This document shows, piece after piece, positions 1-9,129 of a DNA stretch of 64,000 nucleotides (position 1 is its first letter; the number at the start of each line of letters is the position of its first letter). The notes below the pieces were generated by a model. That model saw nothing but the letters and a program-made list of their open reading frames with translations. It was not told the DNA's origin and did not search any database. The translations under genes were made by a program, and so were the position numbers. The stretch lies in NCBI GenBank assembly GCA_044870245.1, contig JBIOYR010000069.1, positions 39,002 to 103,001 on the forward strand. The letters run 5' to 3'. Source of the DNA: DATAFF01 sp044870245 (lineage in GTDB: Bacteria > Pseudomonadota > Alphaproteobacteria > Rhizobiales > Aestuariivirgaceae).

Positions 1-1448
1 CGGTCGTAAAGGGCGCCGCTGCGGCGAGCATCGCGCTGCCGACCTATCTGCGCGACTTCAATTTCATGCAGTCCGCCAGGGCCCAGGGAACCGGCCCCGT
101 CAAGCTGGGGTTTATCGAAGACGAGAGCGGCAATCTGGCCGTGTACGGACTGCAAAAGCTTCACGCGGCGCAGCTCGCCGTCAAGGAGATCAACGAGGGC
201 AAAACGCTCAAGGGCGCCCCGAACATCGGCGCCGGCATTCTCGGTGCCATGGGCCAAGCGGCAAGCAAGCCTCCGGTGATCAGCAAGGAGGGAACCGCGC
301 TCGACACGGTCGATGATGGGGGCACCAAGGACCGAACCGATCTCGTCTATGAGGAGGATGGCGAGATCCTCATCGACTCGGGTGAGAAGGGCGTTCTCGG
401 GCGCGAGCTGCAGTTGGTCTCATCGGACGGCCAGAGCAATAATTCGGTATGGCAGCAATTGGCGCGTCGCATGATCCAAGAGGACAAGGTCGATGTTCTC
501 GTCGCAGGCTTCGCCAGCGCCGAGCGCGAAGCGATCCGTCCAATCGTCGACCAGTTCAAGCAGCTCTATTTCTACACCAATCAATATGAAGGCGGCGTCG
601 CGGATGCAAACACCTTCTGCACCGGACCGGTCTGCGAACAGCAGGTCATCCCGACCGTGCAATATATGGTCGAGAAGTTCGGTCCGCGCGCCTACACGAT
701 TGCTGCGGACTATAATTTCGGCCAGCTGACTGCTGCTTGGACACGGGCCTACATACCGCTCGTTGGCGGCCAGATCATAGGTGAGGAGTTCATCCCCCTG
801 TCGGTGTCGGAATTCAGCCAGGTGATCGCTCGTATCCAGCAGGCAAATCCCGATTGGGTGATGACGTTGCTGGTCGGGCAGAATCATCACAACTATTACC
901 CGCAGGCCGCAGCAGCGGGTCTGAGGCTGCCCATGGCATCCACGGTGAACATGGCGCAGGGCTATGAGCACAAGCGCTTCAAGCCACCATCATTGGCGAA
1001 CATGCACAACGCCATTCAGTATCAGCTCGAGGTGCCCACAGCGCGCAATCGTGCCTTCGTCAAACGTTGGATGCAGATGTTTCCAGACGATCAGTATATC
1101 GGCGAGATGGCGCAGAACACCTATTTCACTATCCACCTCTATGCCAAAGCTGCCCGTCTGGCCGGCACGACCGATCAACCGACGGTCAAGAAATGCCTGG
1201 AACTCGGATGGAACATCGAGGCGCCGGAGGGCAGCGTTTTTCTCGAACCGGGTACCCACCATTGCGCCCATCCGATCCGTTTGGCGGTCGCTGACGAGAA
1301 CCACAATGTGAAATTCGTGCGCGACTGGCCAATGATACAGGCCTGGTGGTTGCAGCGTTTAGGCGTCAATCTCATCCGCAATCCGGAATACAAGCAGTAC
1401 ACGCCCGACGAAGATCCGTATTTCGCGATGTTCGGCAAAAAGGCTTGA
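1..1448 (+). CDS. Amide/urea-type ABC transporter substrate-binding protein (5' end cut by window)
   Basis: Periplasmic binding protein of the branched-chain/urea/short-chain-amide class (UrtA/FmdD/AmiC-like fold). The frame is open from base 3, so the true start lies upstream of the window. The visible N-terminus (KGAAAASIALPTYL) looks like the hydrophobic part of a signal peptide, with a likely cleavage near ARAQ. The mature part opens with VKLGFIEDESGNLAVYG. Compared with the paralogue at 40458-41771 it has roughly 55 extra residues between AVKEINEG and LGRELQLVSSD. It heads a six-gene run (binding protein, two permeases, two ATPases, amidase), which is why an amide or urea ligand is inferred. 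The exact ligand cannot be read from the sequence. Confidence 0.85.
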   Translation, partial: VVKGAAAASIALPTYLRDFNFMQSARAQGTGPVKLGFIEDESGNLAVYGLQKLHAAQLAVKEINEGKTLKGAPNIGAGILGAMGQAASKPPVISKEGTALDTVDDGGTKDRTDLVYEEDGEILIDSGEKGVLGRELQLVSSDGQSNNSVWQQLARRMIQEDKVDVLVAGFASAEREAIRPIVDQFKQLYFYTNQYEGGVADANTFCTGPVCEQQVIPTVQYMVEKFGPRAYTIAADYNFGQLTAAWTRAYIPLVGGQIIGEEFIPLSVSEFSQVIARIQQANPDWVMTLLVGQNHHNYYPQAAAAGLRLPMASTVNMAQGYEHKRFKPPSLANMHNAIQYQLEVPTARNRAFVKRWMQMFPDDQYIGEMAQNTYFTIHLYAKAARLAGTTDQPTVKKCLELGWNIEAPEGSVFLEPGTHHCAHPIRLAVADENHNVKFVRDWPMIQAWWLQRLGVNLIRNPEYKQYTPDEDPYFAMFGKKA

Positions 1449-1459
1449 CGGAGAAATAG

Positions 1460-1485
1460 GGCCGGACGGGATTGCCCGTCCGGCC
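1460..1485 (+). other. Strong intercistronic hairpin after the binding-protein gene
   Basis: Perfect 11-bp inverted repeat, GGCCGGACGGG / CCCGTCCGGCC, with a 4-base loop (ATTG), 11 bases after the stop codon. No T-tract follows, so it is unlikely to be a full terminator. Hairpins in this position commonly protect the 3' end of binding-protein mRNA and allow it to be made in excess over the permease. That role is inferred. Confidence 0.7.
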
Positions 1486-1521
1486 GTCGCCGTTTCCGAT
1501 GTCGCCGGTACGAAAAAATTG

Positions 1522-2418
1522 ATGGACAGCATTGCGACCGCACTCAGCATTCTCTATCAGTTCGGTACGAACGGGGCATTCCTGCTGCTTTCGGCCCTGG
1601 GGCTGATCGTCATCCTCGGAATGATGAACATCATCAACCTCGCCCATGGCGAGCTCATGATGCTGGGTGCCTATAGTGCGACCACTGCTGTTCAGCATGG
1701 CTTGCCGTTTCCAATCGCCGTGCTGGTTGCCTTCGTTGCCGTCGGCCTGTTCGGTGCGGTCCTCGAACGGGTCGTTGTTCGGCGGTTCTACGGACGCGAG
1801 CTCGGGGCATTGGTCGTCACCTGGGGAATCAGTCTGATCCTTTCCCAGGGTTCGCTGCTGCTCTTTGGGCCCTTCATGCCATCGATTCAAATTCCGGGCG
1901 GCTTTCTCCGTGCGGGTCACTATTCCTTTTCCGTCTACTGGCTGTCGCTGATCGCCGTCTGTGTCGTGGTGATCATTGCCTTGTGGTGGCTCTACAACCG
2001 CACGACCTTCGGTCTGCAGGCGCGTGCGACCATGCAGAATGCCGCAATGGCGCGCGCGCTTGGAGTCGATACCGGGCGGATCTACATGCTGACCTTCAGC
2101 CTTGGCGCGGGACTTGCCGGATTCAGTGGCGCGCTGCTCGCGCCAACCACCTCGATCATGCCATTCATGGGTCAGCAGTTCGTGGCTCCAGCCTTTATCA
2201 CCGTGGTTGTCGGCGGTGCCGCGAACGTCATTGCCGGTGCCGTCGGATCGAGCGTTCTTCTGTCTCTTGTGAGAACACCTGTCGGATTTCTGTTTGGATC
2301 ATTTCTCGGTCTGGTGGCGCTCCTCCTCGCCGCCTTGATCATCATAAGACTCATGCCTGACGGCATCTCGGCGTGGCTGCAGAAACGCCTCGACAACTGG
2401 GCGAGGACGCGGGCATGA
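1522..2418 (+). CDS. ABC transporter permease, LivH/UrtB type
   Basis: Inner-membrane permease of the branched-chain amino acid/urea importer class, almost entirely hydrophobic helices. The LivH-family signature near residues 30-50 (LGLIVILGMMNIINLAHGELMMLGAY) is present, as is a glycine-rich segment (GAGLAGFSGALLAPTTSI) in the C-terminal half. ATG at 1522 is preferred over a TTG directly before it. It lies 73 bases after the binding-protein gene, with the hairpin 1460-1485 between them, and overlaps the next permease by ATGA. It should pair with the product of 2415-3455 to form the channel. Substrate is inferred from the operon. Confidence 0.88.
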   Translation: MDSIATALSILYQFGTNGAFLLLSALGLIVILGMMNIINLAHGELMMLGAYSATTAVQHGLPFPIAVLVAFVAVGLFGAVLERVVVRRFYGRELGALVVTWGISLILSQGSLLLFGPFMPSIQIPGGFLRAGHYSFSVYWLSLIAVCVVVIIALWWLYNRTTFGLQARATMQNAAMARALGVDTGRIYMLTFSLGAGLAGFSGALLAPTTSIMPFMGQQFVAPAFITVVVGGAANVIAGAVGSSVLLSLVRTPVGFLFGSFLGLVALLLAALIIIRLMPDGISAWLQKRLDNWARTRA

Positions 2419-3455
2419 AAAAAATCTGGCAGCTGCTTTCCGGTCCCGAGGACATTGGCCAATCAGCGTATTTCTGGGTCGGGTTCGCGGCGTTGATCGC
2501 CTTTCTCTTCTACTATCCAAAGCATATGAGCGAGTTCGAATCATCGAGCATTGCCTTCTACCTTCTGAACATACCGCTCGCGCTCGGCCTGTGCCTGCTT
2601 TGGGGGTACGCCGGTGTACTGAGCTTTGGTCAGGTCGCGTATTTCGGTATTGCCGGTTACATCTATGGCATCGTTGCGGGCAATATGATCGGGAATTCCT
2701 GGGGTCCGCTGATCGGCAGCATGGCAGGACTCCTTGCTTGCGCCGTGGTGGCGGCTCTGTTCGGCTACTTCGTCTTTTACGCCCGAGTCCAGATGTGGAT
2801 TGCTCCCATCCTGACCCTTGTGTTCACCCTGCTTCTTGAAACCTTTCTCGGGCAGACCGCCGGGTATCAGTGGCGCGTCGGCAACGTGCAGCTGGGCGGC
2901 TACAACGGGATGACGGGAATCCCTGCGTTCCAACTCGGGGACCTCGTGTTCTTCGGATATCCCTTCTACTACTATGTACTCGTCGTCGTGCTTCTGTGCT
3001 TCCTTGCCTGTCGTCTGTTCGTGAGTTCACGTCACGGGCAGGTCCTGATGGCCATACGCGAAGACCCGGTACGCACCGAGCTTCTCGGCTATGACATCCG
3101 CGCGCGACAATTGGCGGTCTTCGTCATTGCAGCAGTTCTGGCCGGGATTTCCGGCCTGCTCTATGTACAATGGGGAAACTACATCACGCCGACACAAGTC
3201 GGACTGCTGCAAGCAGCTCTACCCGTCATCTGGGTCGCGGTAGGCGGTCGCGACAGTTTGATAGCTGTCGCGATATCAACCTATCTCCTCAATTGGCTCA
3301 CCTACTCGCTGTCGTCCTCTGGTAATCAATACGGTCTCGTCATTGTCGGTGCATTGCTGCTGGTCGTGATGATGTTCTTCCCGAGGGGAATCATCGTTAC
3401 GCTTGGTCGCGAACTGCCTCGTCGAGGACGGGACGCTGCAGAGAGCAAGTGCTGA
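2415..3455 (+). CDS. ABC transporter permease, LivM/UrtC type
   Basis: Second inner-membrane permease of the importer, about 346 residues and about ten helices. The family-typical stretch LGLCLLWGYAGVLSFGQVAYFGIAGY lies in the first third, and AIREDPVRTELLGYDI is the cytoplasmic loop thought to contact the ATPases. The start is ATG 2415, which overlaps the upstream stop (ATGA), rather than an earlier in-frame start inside the previous gene. This indicates translational coupling with the LivH-type partner. Confidence 0.88.
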   Translation: MKKIWQLLSGPEDIGQSAYFWVGFAALIAFLFYYPKHMSEFESSSIAFYLLNIPLALGLCLLWGYAGVLSFGQVAYFGIAGYIYGIVAGNMIGNSWGPLIGSMAGLLACAVVAALFGYFVFYARVQMWIAPILTLVFTLLLETFLGQTAGYQWRVGNVQLGGYNGMTGIPAFQLGDLVFFGYPFYYYVLVVVLLCFLACRLFVSSRHGQVLMAIREDPVRTELLGYDIRARQLAVFVIAAVLAGISGLLYVQWGNYITPTQVGLLQAALPVIWVAVGGRDSLIAVAISTYLLNWLTYSLSSSGNQYGLVIVGALLLVVMMFFPRGIIVTLGRELPRRGRDAAESKC

Positions 3456-3457
3456 CA

Positions 3458-4177
3458 ATGGCGGTGATTCTTGCCACAGAGGCGCTGGCGAAGCGGTTTG
3501 GCGGCGTCGTCGCAACGGACAATGTGTCGCTGAACGTCATGTCAGGGGAATTGCGCTGCATCATTGGGCCGAATGGAGCCGGGAAGTCGACCCTGTTCGC
3601 GCTGCTCTGTGGCATTCACCGGCCGGACAGCGGGGTGGTTCTGCTCAAGGGTCAGGATGTTACCACCGTACCTGCTTTTCGACGGGTTCGTCTGGGGTTG
3701 GGCCTCACCTTCCAGACCAATCGTGCCTACCATCAGCTGACGGTCAGACAGAATCTGGAGATACCCATCCCGCCGCCTGGTGACGAGCGCGCAAAGAGTG
3801 CGCAGGATCGCTATGCCTACGCATTGGAAACATTCGGCCTCGATCCGATGAGCGACATGCTTGCAAGCGAGCTTCCACATGACAAGCTGCAATGGCTCGA
3901 AATCGCCATGGTGCTCGCGGGCGGACCAGACATATTGCTGCTTGACGAACCGACCGCCGGACTGTCTCCTGAAGAGACGCGCAAGACAGCGCGAGTCTTG
4001 CGCCACCTCAATGAAGCCGGCCTCACCATCGTGGTCGTCGAGCACGACATCGCCTTTGTTCGCGAGGTGGCGCGCAAGGTGACGGTCCTCCATCAGGGAC
4101 GCGTCTTTGCCGAGGGTACGATCGATCAGATCACTGCCCATGATGAAGTTCGAAAGATCTATCTAGGGCGGGCCTGA
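3458..4177 (+). CDS. ABC transporter ATP-binding protein, LivG/UrtD type
   Basis: Cytoplasmic ATPase subunit. Walker A is GPNGAGKST near residue 38, Walker B is ILLLDEPTAGLSPEE, and the H-loop sits in VVVEHDIAFVREVA. The usual ABC signature LSxGQ is strongly altered here (ELPHDKLQWLEIAMVL). Start chosen at ATG 3458, two bases after the permease stop; an in-frame GTG at 3449 would overlap the upstream gene. It should work as a heterodimer with the next gene product. Confidence 0.88.
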   Translation: MAVILATEALAKRFGGVVATDNVSLNVMSGELRCIIGPNGAGKSTLFALLCGIHRPDSGVVLLKGQDVTTVPAFRRVRLGLGLTFQTNRAYHQLTVRQNLEIPIPPPGDERAKSAQDRYAYALETFGLDPMSDMLASELPHDKLQWLEIAMVLAGGPDILLLDEPTAGLSPEETRKTARVLRHLNEAGLTIVVVEHDIAFVREVARKVTVLHQGRVFAEGTIDQITAHDEVRKIYLGRA

Positions 4178-4179
4178 CA

Positions 4180-4887
4180 ATGGTGGCGGTCCTTGATGTC
4201 GAGCGACTTCGTGCCGGTTACGCCACAGGAGACGTTTTGCAAGGCGTCAGCATAACCGTGGCCCCAGGTGAAGTTGTCGGTGTTCTCGGCCGAAACGGCG
4301 TCGGTAAGAGCACGTTGATGAAGGCGGTGATCGGATTGCTGCCGGCGCGAAGCGGAACGCTCCGCTTCAAAGGCGACGAGATCACGCGTGAGGGCGCTCA
4401 TCGCCGAGCGCGCCGCGGCATCGGCTATGTCCCACAGGGGCGGGAAATCTTTCCGCACATGAGCGTGCTCGACAATTTGCGAATGGGTCAGTTCGTCAAC
4501 CAGGGCGCTGGAGATTTCAACATCCAGCAGGTCTATGATTGGTTTCCGTTTCTCGGGGATCGGAGTCGCCAGCGTGGCGGCACCCTGTCGGGGGGTCAGC
4601 AGGAAATGCTTGCGATTGCCCGAGCTTTGGTGAACGGGCCTGAATTGCTGCTTCTTGACGAACCTTCGGATGGCGTTCAGCCTTCGATCGTGGAGGAAAT
4701 CGGCGGCTTCATCACCACGTTGGTGCAGCGAAGACCGATGGGAATTCTGATCGTCGAACAGAATATCAATCTCCTGCAGACCGTTGCGCAGCGTGCCTAT
4801 GTGATGGAGAAGGGGAGCGTCGTTGACCTTCTCGACAGCGAGGAACTCCGCGACACGGAACGTGTCGCATCCTTTCTGGCGGTTTGA
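4180..4887 (+). CDS. ABC transporter ATP-binding protein, LivF/UrtE type
   Basis: Second ATPase of the importer, 235 residues. Walker A is GRNGVGKST, the signature motif is LSGGQQEMLAIARAL, Walker B is LLLLDEPSDGVQPS, and the H-loop region is IVEQNINLL, where Gln replaces His as is usual for LivF/UrtE. It starts two bases after the previous stop. The C-terminus ends in VASFLAV, typical of UrtE-like subunits. Confidence 0.9.
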   Translation: MVAVLDVERLRAGYATGDVLQGVSITVAPGEVVGVLGRNGVGKSTLMKAVIGLLPARSGTLRFKGDEITREGAHRRARRGIGYVPQGREIFPHMSVLDNLRMGQFVNQGAGDFNIQQVYDWFPFLGDRSRQRGGTLSGGQQEMLAIARALVNGPELLLLDEPSDGVQPSIVEEIGGFITTLVQRRPMGILIVEQNINLLQTVAQRAYVMEKGSVVDLLDSEELRDTERVASFLAV

Positions 4888-4919
4888 AATTGGTTCAACT
4901 CTGATTGCGGAGGCCCAAA

Positions 4920-5909
4920 ATGAGCTGGATCGCCGAGTCTTACATGGCAAGGAAGGGCGTGGCCAAGGGCAAGGCCGGAACCACGTATCAGCTGACCGAA
5001 GCGAAGCAGGGAAAGTACCACTATGTCTATGGCCCCTATGCGGATCCGGTCCTGAAGATCAAGCCTGGCGATATCGTTGCCGCCGAGACCAAGGACGCCT
5101 TCGAAGGAAAGATCAAGAAGGAGGGAGACAGTCCGACGGCTCTGCTCAATGTGCCGTTTCTCAATCCCCAATGTGGTCCCATCGCTGTCGAGGGTGCTGA
5201 AAAGGGGGACGTGCTGGCGGTCCACATTCATTCGATCAAACCGAGAGGACCGCAGCCGGTCGGCACCACCGCGCTCATCCCGGAGTTTGGAGGGCTGGTA
5301 GGCACGACGCACACGGCCGTGCTCAACGACCCCCTGCCTGAGCGTGTCAAGAAGATGGATGTGACCGAGGACGGGATCCGGTTCAACAGCCGAATAACCC
5401 TGCCCTATGAGCCGTTCATCGGCACGCTGGGCGTAAGTCCCGAGATCGAGGCGGTGACATCCCTGCAGCCGGATTATTGGGGAGGCAATATGGATCTTCC
5501 CGATGTGGCACCGGGCGCAATCGTCTACTTCCCGGTCCACCACAAGGAAGCCTATCTCTATCTTGGCGATTGTCATGCAACGCAGGGCGATGGCGAGCTT
5601 TGCGGTGTGGCAGTCGAAATCGCGTCGACGACCACCATTCAGGTTGACCTCATCAAGAACTGGCGCATTGCCTGGCCGAGGCTTGAAAACGAGCGCCTGA
5701 TCATGGCCATCGGATCTACCCGACCGATGGAGGACGCTGCAAGGATTGCCTATCGGGAGCTCATCAATTGGCTCGTCAGCGATTACAAATGGGATAAATA
5801 CGAGGCCTATTTCTTCTTGACGCAAGCCGGACGTGTTCGTCTCGGCAACATGGTCGATCCCAAATACACCTTGGGGGCTTCAATCCTGAAAAAGTACCTG
5901 TCTGGTTGA
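4920..5909 (+). CDS. Acetamidase/formamidase family protein (short form)
   Basis: Cytoplasmic amidase of the FmdA/AmdA family, 329 residues, predicted to hydrolyse formamide or short aliphatic amides to ammonium and the carboxylate. Family motifs include LKIKPGDIVAAET, NPQCGPIAVEGA, and the metal-site region GDCHATQGDGE (compare GDYHFSQGDGE in the second copy at 35649-36881). ATG 4920 is chosen because GGAGG lies a few bases upstream; an in-frame TTG at 4905 is weaker. As last gene of the importer operon it would consume the imported amide. It is about 80 residues shorter than the second copy, so the two need not share a substrate. Confidence 0.86.
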   Translation: MSWIAESYMARKGVAKGKAGTTYQLTEAKQGKYHYVYGPYADPVLKIKPGDIVAAETKDAFEGKIKKEGDSPTALLNVPFLNPQCGPIAVEGAEKGDVLAVHIHSIKPRGPQPVGTTALIPEFGGLVGTTHTAVLNDPLPERVKKMDVTEDGIRFNSRITLPYEPFIGTLGVSPEIEAVTSLQPDYWGGNMDLPDVAPGAIVYFPVHHKEAYLYLGDCHATQGDGELCGVAVEIASTTTIQVDLIKNWRIAWPRLENERLIMAIGSTRPMEDAARIAYRELINWLVSDYKWDKYEAYFFLTQAGRVRLGNMVDPKYTLGASILKKYLSG

Positions 5910-6693
5910 CTTTGACCAGTCGCCGAGAGCCTCGCGGTTTAGACGATCGAACGAATCCGGCCCGCCACGGGGGCAGCTGAGTCGACGGGCTGAAACCATT
6001 TCCGTCATACGTGAGTATGATCAGGCAAAACCAAGTCCTGATGGCGCGACGTCGCACGCGCACTATGTGCCGGGTGAGACGCGAAACCCAAGCTCAGGTG
6101 GCATTCATGCTTACCAACGCGAAAGCGAGATATCTCCAGGGACACGAAGCCGACGAATGTGATTGCCCGGCATGCCTGCCACCCTGCGAGCAGACAGGCA
6201 AGAAGTGCTTCATCCGATGTGATCGTTGCAATGGCAAGATCGAGGCTGACGATGTTGGGCCGCTGAAGAGCCTGACCAAGCGAGTTCACTACCCACTGAA
6301 TATGTCGCGGCGCAGGGTTGTCGAAGCAGGTCCTGAAACCAAATTCATTCGTTTGCTGAAGTCGATCGAGGATCACGCCGAGGCAGTTTGATCGGCGAGT
6401 TGGCATTAACTCCAGCGTTTTTCCCCAACTCGGCGAAAAGTGGCGTCGCTCGCGGCCATGAAACCGCGCTTACCGGCTTATTAATTTCCGTAAGGTCCGA
6501 AGAACAGTCGCTCGCAACGCGGCAGGAAGCGGTCATTTCATCTACGTGCAGGGCGAGTTATAGCAGCCCAGATCAATGAACCATTGTAAGACGTGCGGCA
6601 GTAGGGGAGGATCAGCAGCAATGGGGTGATGCAAAGCGCGCGGTTCCAGTCGGGCCTGCTTCGCCTAAAGTTAAAAATTGGAGAGTTTCGGCT
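5910..6693. other. 784-bp stretch with no confidently recognised gene
   Basis: Overlapping open frames exist on both strands, at 6011-6391 (+) and 6005-6406 (-). The + frame has a cysteine-rich centre (CDCPACLPPC ... CFIRCDRCNG) that could bind zinc, but its GTG start lacks a clear ribosome-binding site. The minus frame has more protein-like composition but no recognisable motif. An 8-bp inverted repeat CGAGTTGG / CCAACTCG (6396-6403, 6425-6432) lies just downstream. The stretch may be decayed mobile DNA, but no terminal repeats or transposase motifs were seen. Confidence 0.4.
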
Positions 6694-7278
6694 ATGAGGC
6701 TACCTCCAACGTCTTTGCTCACGATTTGCGGACTTGAGGAGTTGACGCATCACAGCGCGAGGGGTGTAACACACGTCCTCTCGATCCTGGATCCGGACTG
6801 GGCCGAGCCGACAGATTTCGGGGCATATGGACCTCATCATCGTACGACGCTTCGCTTTCACGATGCGATCGAACCCGGGCCGAACACGATGCTTCCGAAA
6901 CCGGACCACGTTGAGGAAATCCTCCGCTTCGGGAGCTTTTTGACGAACCACGCGAATGGCTCGGAGGAAGCCCATTTATTGGTTCATTGCCATATGGGCA
7001 TTTCCCGCTCGACTGCAGCCATGGCAATCCTGTTGGCCCAATCAAATCCGGACGAAAGCGAGGAGTGGATTTTCGCGCATCTTCTTGGCCTCCGCCCGCA
7101 GGCATGGCCCAATTCCCTCATGGTCGAATTTGCCGACACGCTTTTAGGTCGCCAGGGACGACTTCTGACCGCCCTGGCGGACCTATATGCCCGGCAGCTG
7201 GCCAAACGGCCCGAGACGGAGCATTTCATGCGAACCCATGGTCGCGGCCGCGAGGTCGATTTGGCTCGCCGACCATGA
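6694..7278 (+). CDS. Protein tyrosine phosphatase-like protein
   Basis: 194 residues with a complete cysteine-phosphatase P-loop, VHCHMGISRS, giving Cys99-X5-Arg105, and a candidate general acid at Asp57 in LRFHDAIEP. The spacing fits the dual-specificity/tyrosine phosphatase superfamily. Start ATG 6694 is preceded by GGAGAG about ten bases upstream. No signal peptide or membrane helix, so it is presumably cytoplasmic. No partner kinase is adjacent; substrate unknown. Confidence 0.8.
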   Translation: MRLPPTSLLTICGLEELTHHSARGVTHVLSILDPDWAEPTDFGAYGPHHRTTLRFHDAIEPGPNTMLPKPDHVEEILRFGSFLTNHANGSEEAHLLVHCHMGISRSTAAMAILLAQSNPDESEEWIFAHLLGLRPQAWPNSLMVEFADTLLGRQGRLLTALADLYARQLAKRPETEHFMRTHGRGREVDLARRP

Positions 7279-7318
7279 TGAAGGGTTGCTGCCGATCCGC
7301 GTCTGCCTCAGCCCGTCT

Positions 7319-7594
7319 TCAACTTCCCTGGCGATCCAGACGCTCGATCTCGGCGAGAATTAACGCGCCGGCACGGACCAGATTGTCGCGTCGCTCGCCG
7401 GGCCGGAATCGCGGTCTGCGCCAGGGCCAGAAGAGCTCGGGCCATCCTGCCTTGGCATAGCGCGGCACGCCGGCCAAAGCGAAGGCTGCCGCCGCCTTCG
7501 GCAGATCGCTTGGCTTGAGATTGCTTGATGGATGCAGACCGATCGAAAGTCCTTGCCATTCTCCGATGATGTCTGCGATGGACTTGCCTCGCAT
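7319..7594 (-). CDS. Small phage-associated family protein, copy 1 (WPW...NLVRAGALILAEIERLDR)
   Basis: 91 residues; function unknown. The C-terminal half WPELFWPWRRPRFRPGERR followed by DNLVRAGALILAEIERLDR is the hallmark of a small family seen often in phages and integrated elements (usual pattern AERxRQ ... WPW ... RRNLVKAGALIxAEIERLD). Start ATG 7594 is preceded by GAAGGGGGG. Close relatives lie at 43975-44250 and, more diverged, at 10811-11104. The protein is compact, charged and has no signal peptide. Confidence 0.75.
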   Translation of the reverse strand: MRGKSIADIIGEWQGLSIGLHPSSNLKPSDLPKAAAAFALAGVPRYAKAGWPELFWPWRRPRFRPGERRDNLVRAGALILAEIERLDRQGS

Positions 7595-7658
7595 TTCGTT
7601 CCCCCCTTCACGTTCAATGAGCTTGCTCCTCTAGTGCCTCGAACTGGATGCCGCAAGC

Positions 7659-7844
7659 CTAAAGATCTGTTTGTTGGTATGGGTTCTGCCCTGCCAGGTT
7701 CTCCAGCGCGGCAGCCATCAGGGTCCACTGCAACCATTTCCTCGCAAGGGTTGTCCCTTCATCGATCGGCGCATGGGTGGCGATCGACTCCCGTGGCTCA
7801 TCCTCGCGAACGTCGACGCAGTAATCGCACTGCTCACGGTGCAT
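7659..7844 (-). CDS. Small hypothetical upstream of copy 1, possibly decayed
   Basis: A 61-residue frame immediately upstream of the small family gene at 7319-7594. Its REQCDYCVDV segment resembles RELCDYVADF in the 90-residue gene (44303-44575) that precedes the sister copy at 43975-44250, and both end with a hydrophobic helix (LQWTLMAAALENL versus LSYLLAMVVEEAV). The N-terminal third found in the sister is missing. It may be a shortened gene or a remnant. Confidence 0.4.
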   Translation of the reverse strand: MHREQCDYCVDVREDEPRESIATHAPIDEGTTLARKWLQWTLMAAALENLAGQNPYQQTDL

Positions 7845-7978
7845 CCCTGACCGAGCTCGCTAGCCGTCATCACTTCGGCCTGATATCCTGGAAGCCCTAC
7901 GCTGGCATCCATCGGAATGCGCGGCAGAGGTGGATCTGCTGCTGCGTCGTATCGAACGGCGTCGAACAGAGCTTGCTC

Positions 7979-9037
7979 ATGAAAGTGGCTGGACGATCTC
8001 ACAACGAACGTGCTTCCAGCTCCGGGAAAGAGTCCATCTTGATCGATTTGGCTCTGCAGGGCGGCGGGGCTCATGGTGCCTTCACCTGGGGCGTGCTGGA
8101 TCGTCTGCTCGAAGAGCCAACGCTTCAGATCGAGGGGATATCCGGCACTTCGGCCGGCGCAATGAACGCTGCGGTTCTCACTGACGGTCATGCCCGTGGC
8201 GGTGCCGTCGGTGCGCGGGAGCGGCTGGAGTCCTTCTGGCGGCGGGTGTCCCAAGCGGCAATGTTGAGCCCGTTCCGGCGTGGCCCCTTCGAAATCCTGT
8301 TCGGGCAATGGACCCTCGACACATCACCGATCTTTCTCACCTTCGACCTGATGGCGCGGGTATTCTCGCCCTATGATCTCAATCCGCATGGCGCCAATCC
8401 GCTGCGTGACATATTGGCCGACTGCATTGATACGGAACTGCTCGCCAAGGCGCCGATCAAGCTGTTCGTGACAGCGACCAACGTTCGGACCGGTCGCGGA
8501 CGTGTCTTCGGCAATGCCGAGGTGACGCCAGACGTTCTGCTCGCCTCGGCATGCCTGCCGACCCTGTTCCAGGCGGTCGAAGTCGATGGCGAAGCCTATT
8601 GGGACGGCGGCTATTCCGGCAATCCCACAATCACGCCGCTGATTCGCGAATGCTCATCGAGCGACACGATCCTGGTGCAGGTCAATCCGGTGGAGCGGAC
8701 GGGTACGCCGCGCAGTGCTCGCGAGATCATCAACCGGGTGAACGAAGTCTCGTTCAACGCGACATTGATGAAGGAACTGCGCATGATCGCCGTTCTGCGG
8801 CAGGTCTCGAATCCCACCTCGGACGACAGCGAAGGAGCGCGGTGGGCCAGGATGCGAATCCATCGCATTGCAAGCGATGCAATGGCGGAGCTCGGCTATT
8901 CTTCGAAGCTCAATGCCGAATGGGAGTTTCTCTCGATGCTGCGTGACGAAGGTCGGCGCTCGGCAGAAGCGTTCTTAAGTGCACATCGGGCAGATCTCGG
9001 CGTCCGCGCGACCTTCGAGCTCGACGACCTTCTATGA
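7979..9037 (+). CDS. Patatin-like phospholipase
   Basis: 352 residues. The patatin catalytic set is complete: oxyanion hole LQGGGAHG (residues 27-34), nucleophile elbow GTSAG with Ser58, and catalytic Asp209 in WDGGYSGNP. This predicts a lipid acyl hydrolase with a Ser-Asp dyad. ATG 7979 is chosen because the open frame further upstream is low-quality sequence that runs antisense to 7319-7844. No secretion signal. It stands between small genes and HdeD, so no clear operon partner. Confidence 0.88.
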   Translation: MKVAGRSHNERASSSGKESILIDLALQGGGAHGAFTWGVLDRLLEEPTLQIEGISGTSAGAMNAAVLTDGHARGGAVGARERLESFWRRVSQAAMLSPFRRGPFEILFGQWTLDTSPIFLTFDLMARVFSPYDLNPHGANPLRDILADCIDTELLAKAPIKLFVTATNVRTGRGRVFGNAEVTPDVLLASACLPTLFQAVEVDGEAYWDGGYSGNPTITPLIRECSSSDTILVQVNPVERTGTPRSAREIINRVNEVSFNATLMKELRMIAVLRQVSNPTSDDSEGARWARMRIHRIASDAMAELGYSSKLNAEWEFLSMLRDEGRRSAEAFLSAHRADLGVRATFELDDLL

Positions 9038-9129
9038 CGGGCATTTGATCCGAATTGCCGATAGATTCCTATCAAAAGGGATGTAATCTTCTGCTTGGCT
9101 TCCGGATGTTGCCGGCAAGGGAGGGAAAA

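Noticed and set aside
5910..6693. Insertion sequence remnant
   Set aside because: No transposase motif, terminal inverted repeats or target duplication could be identified; kept only as an unexplained stretch.
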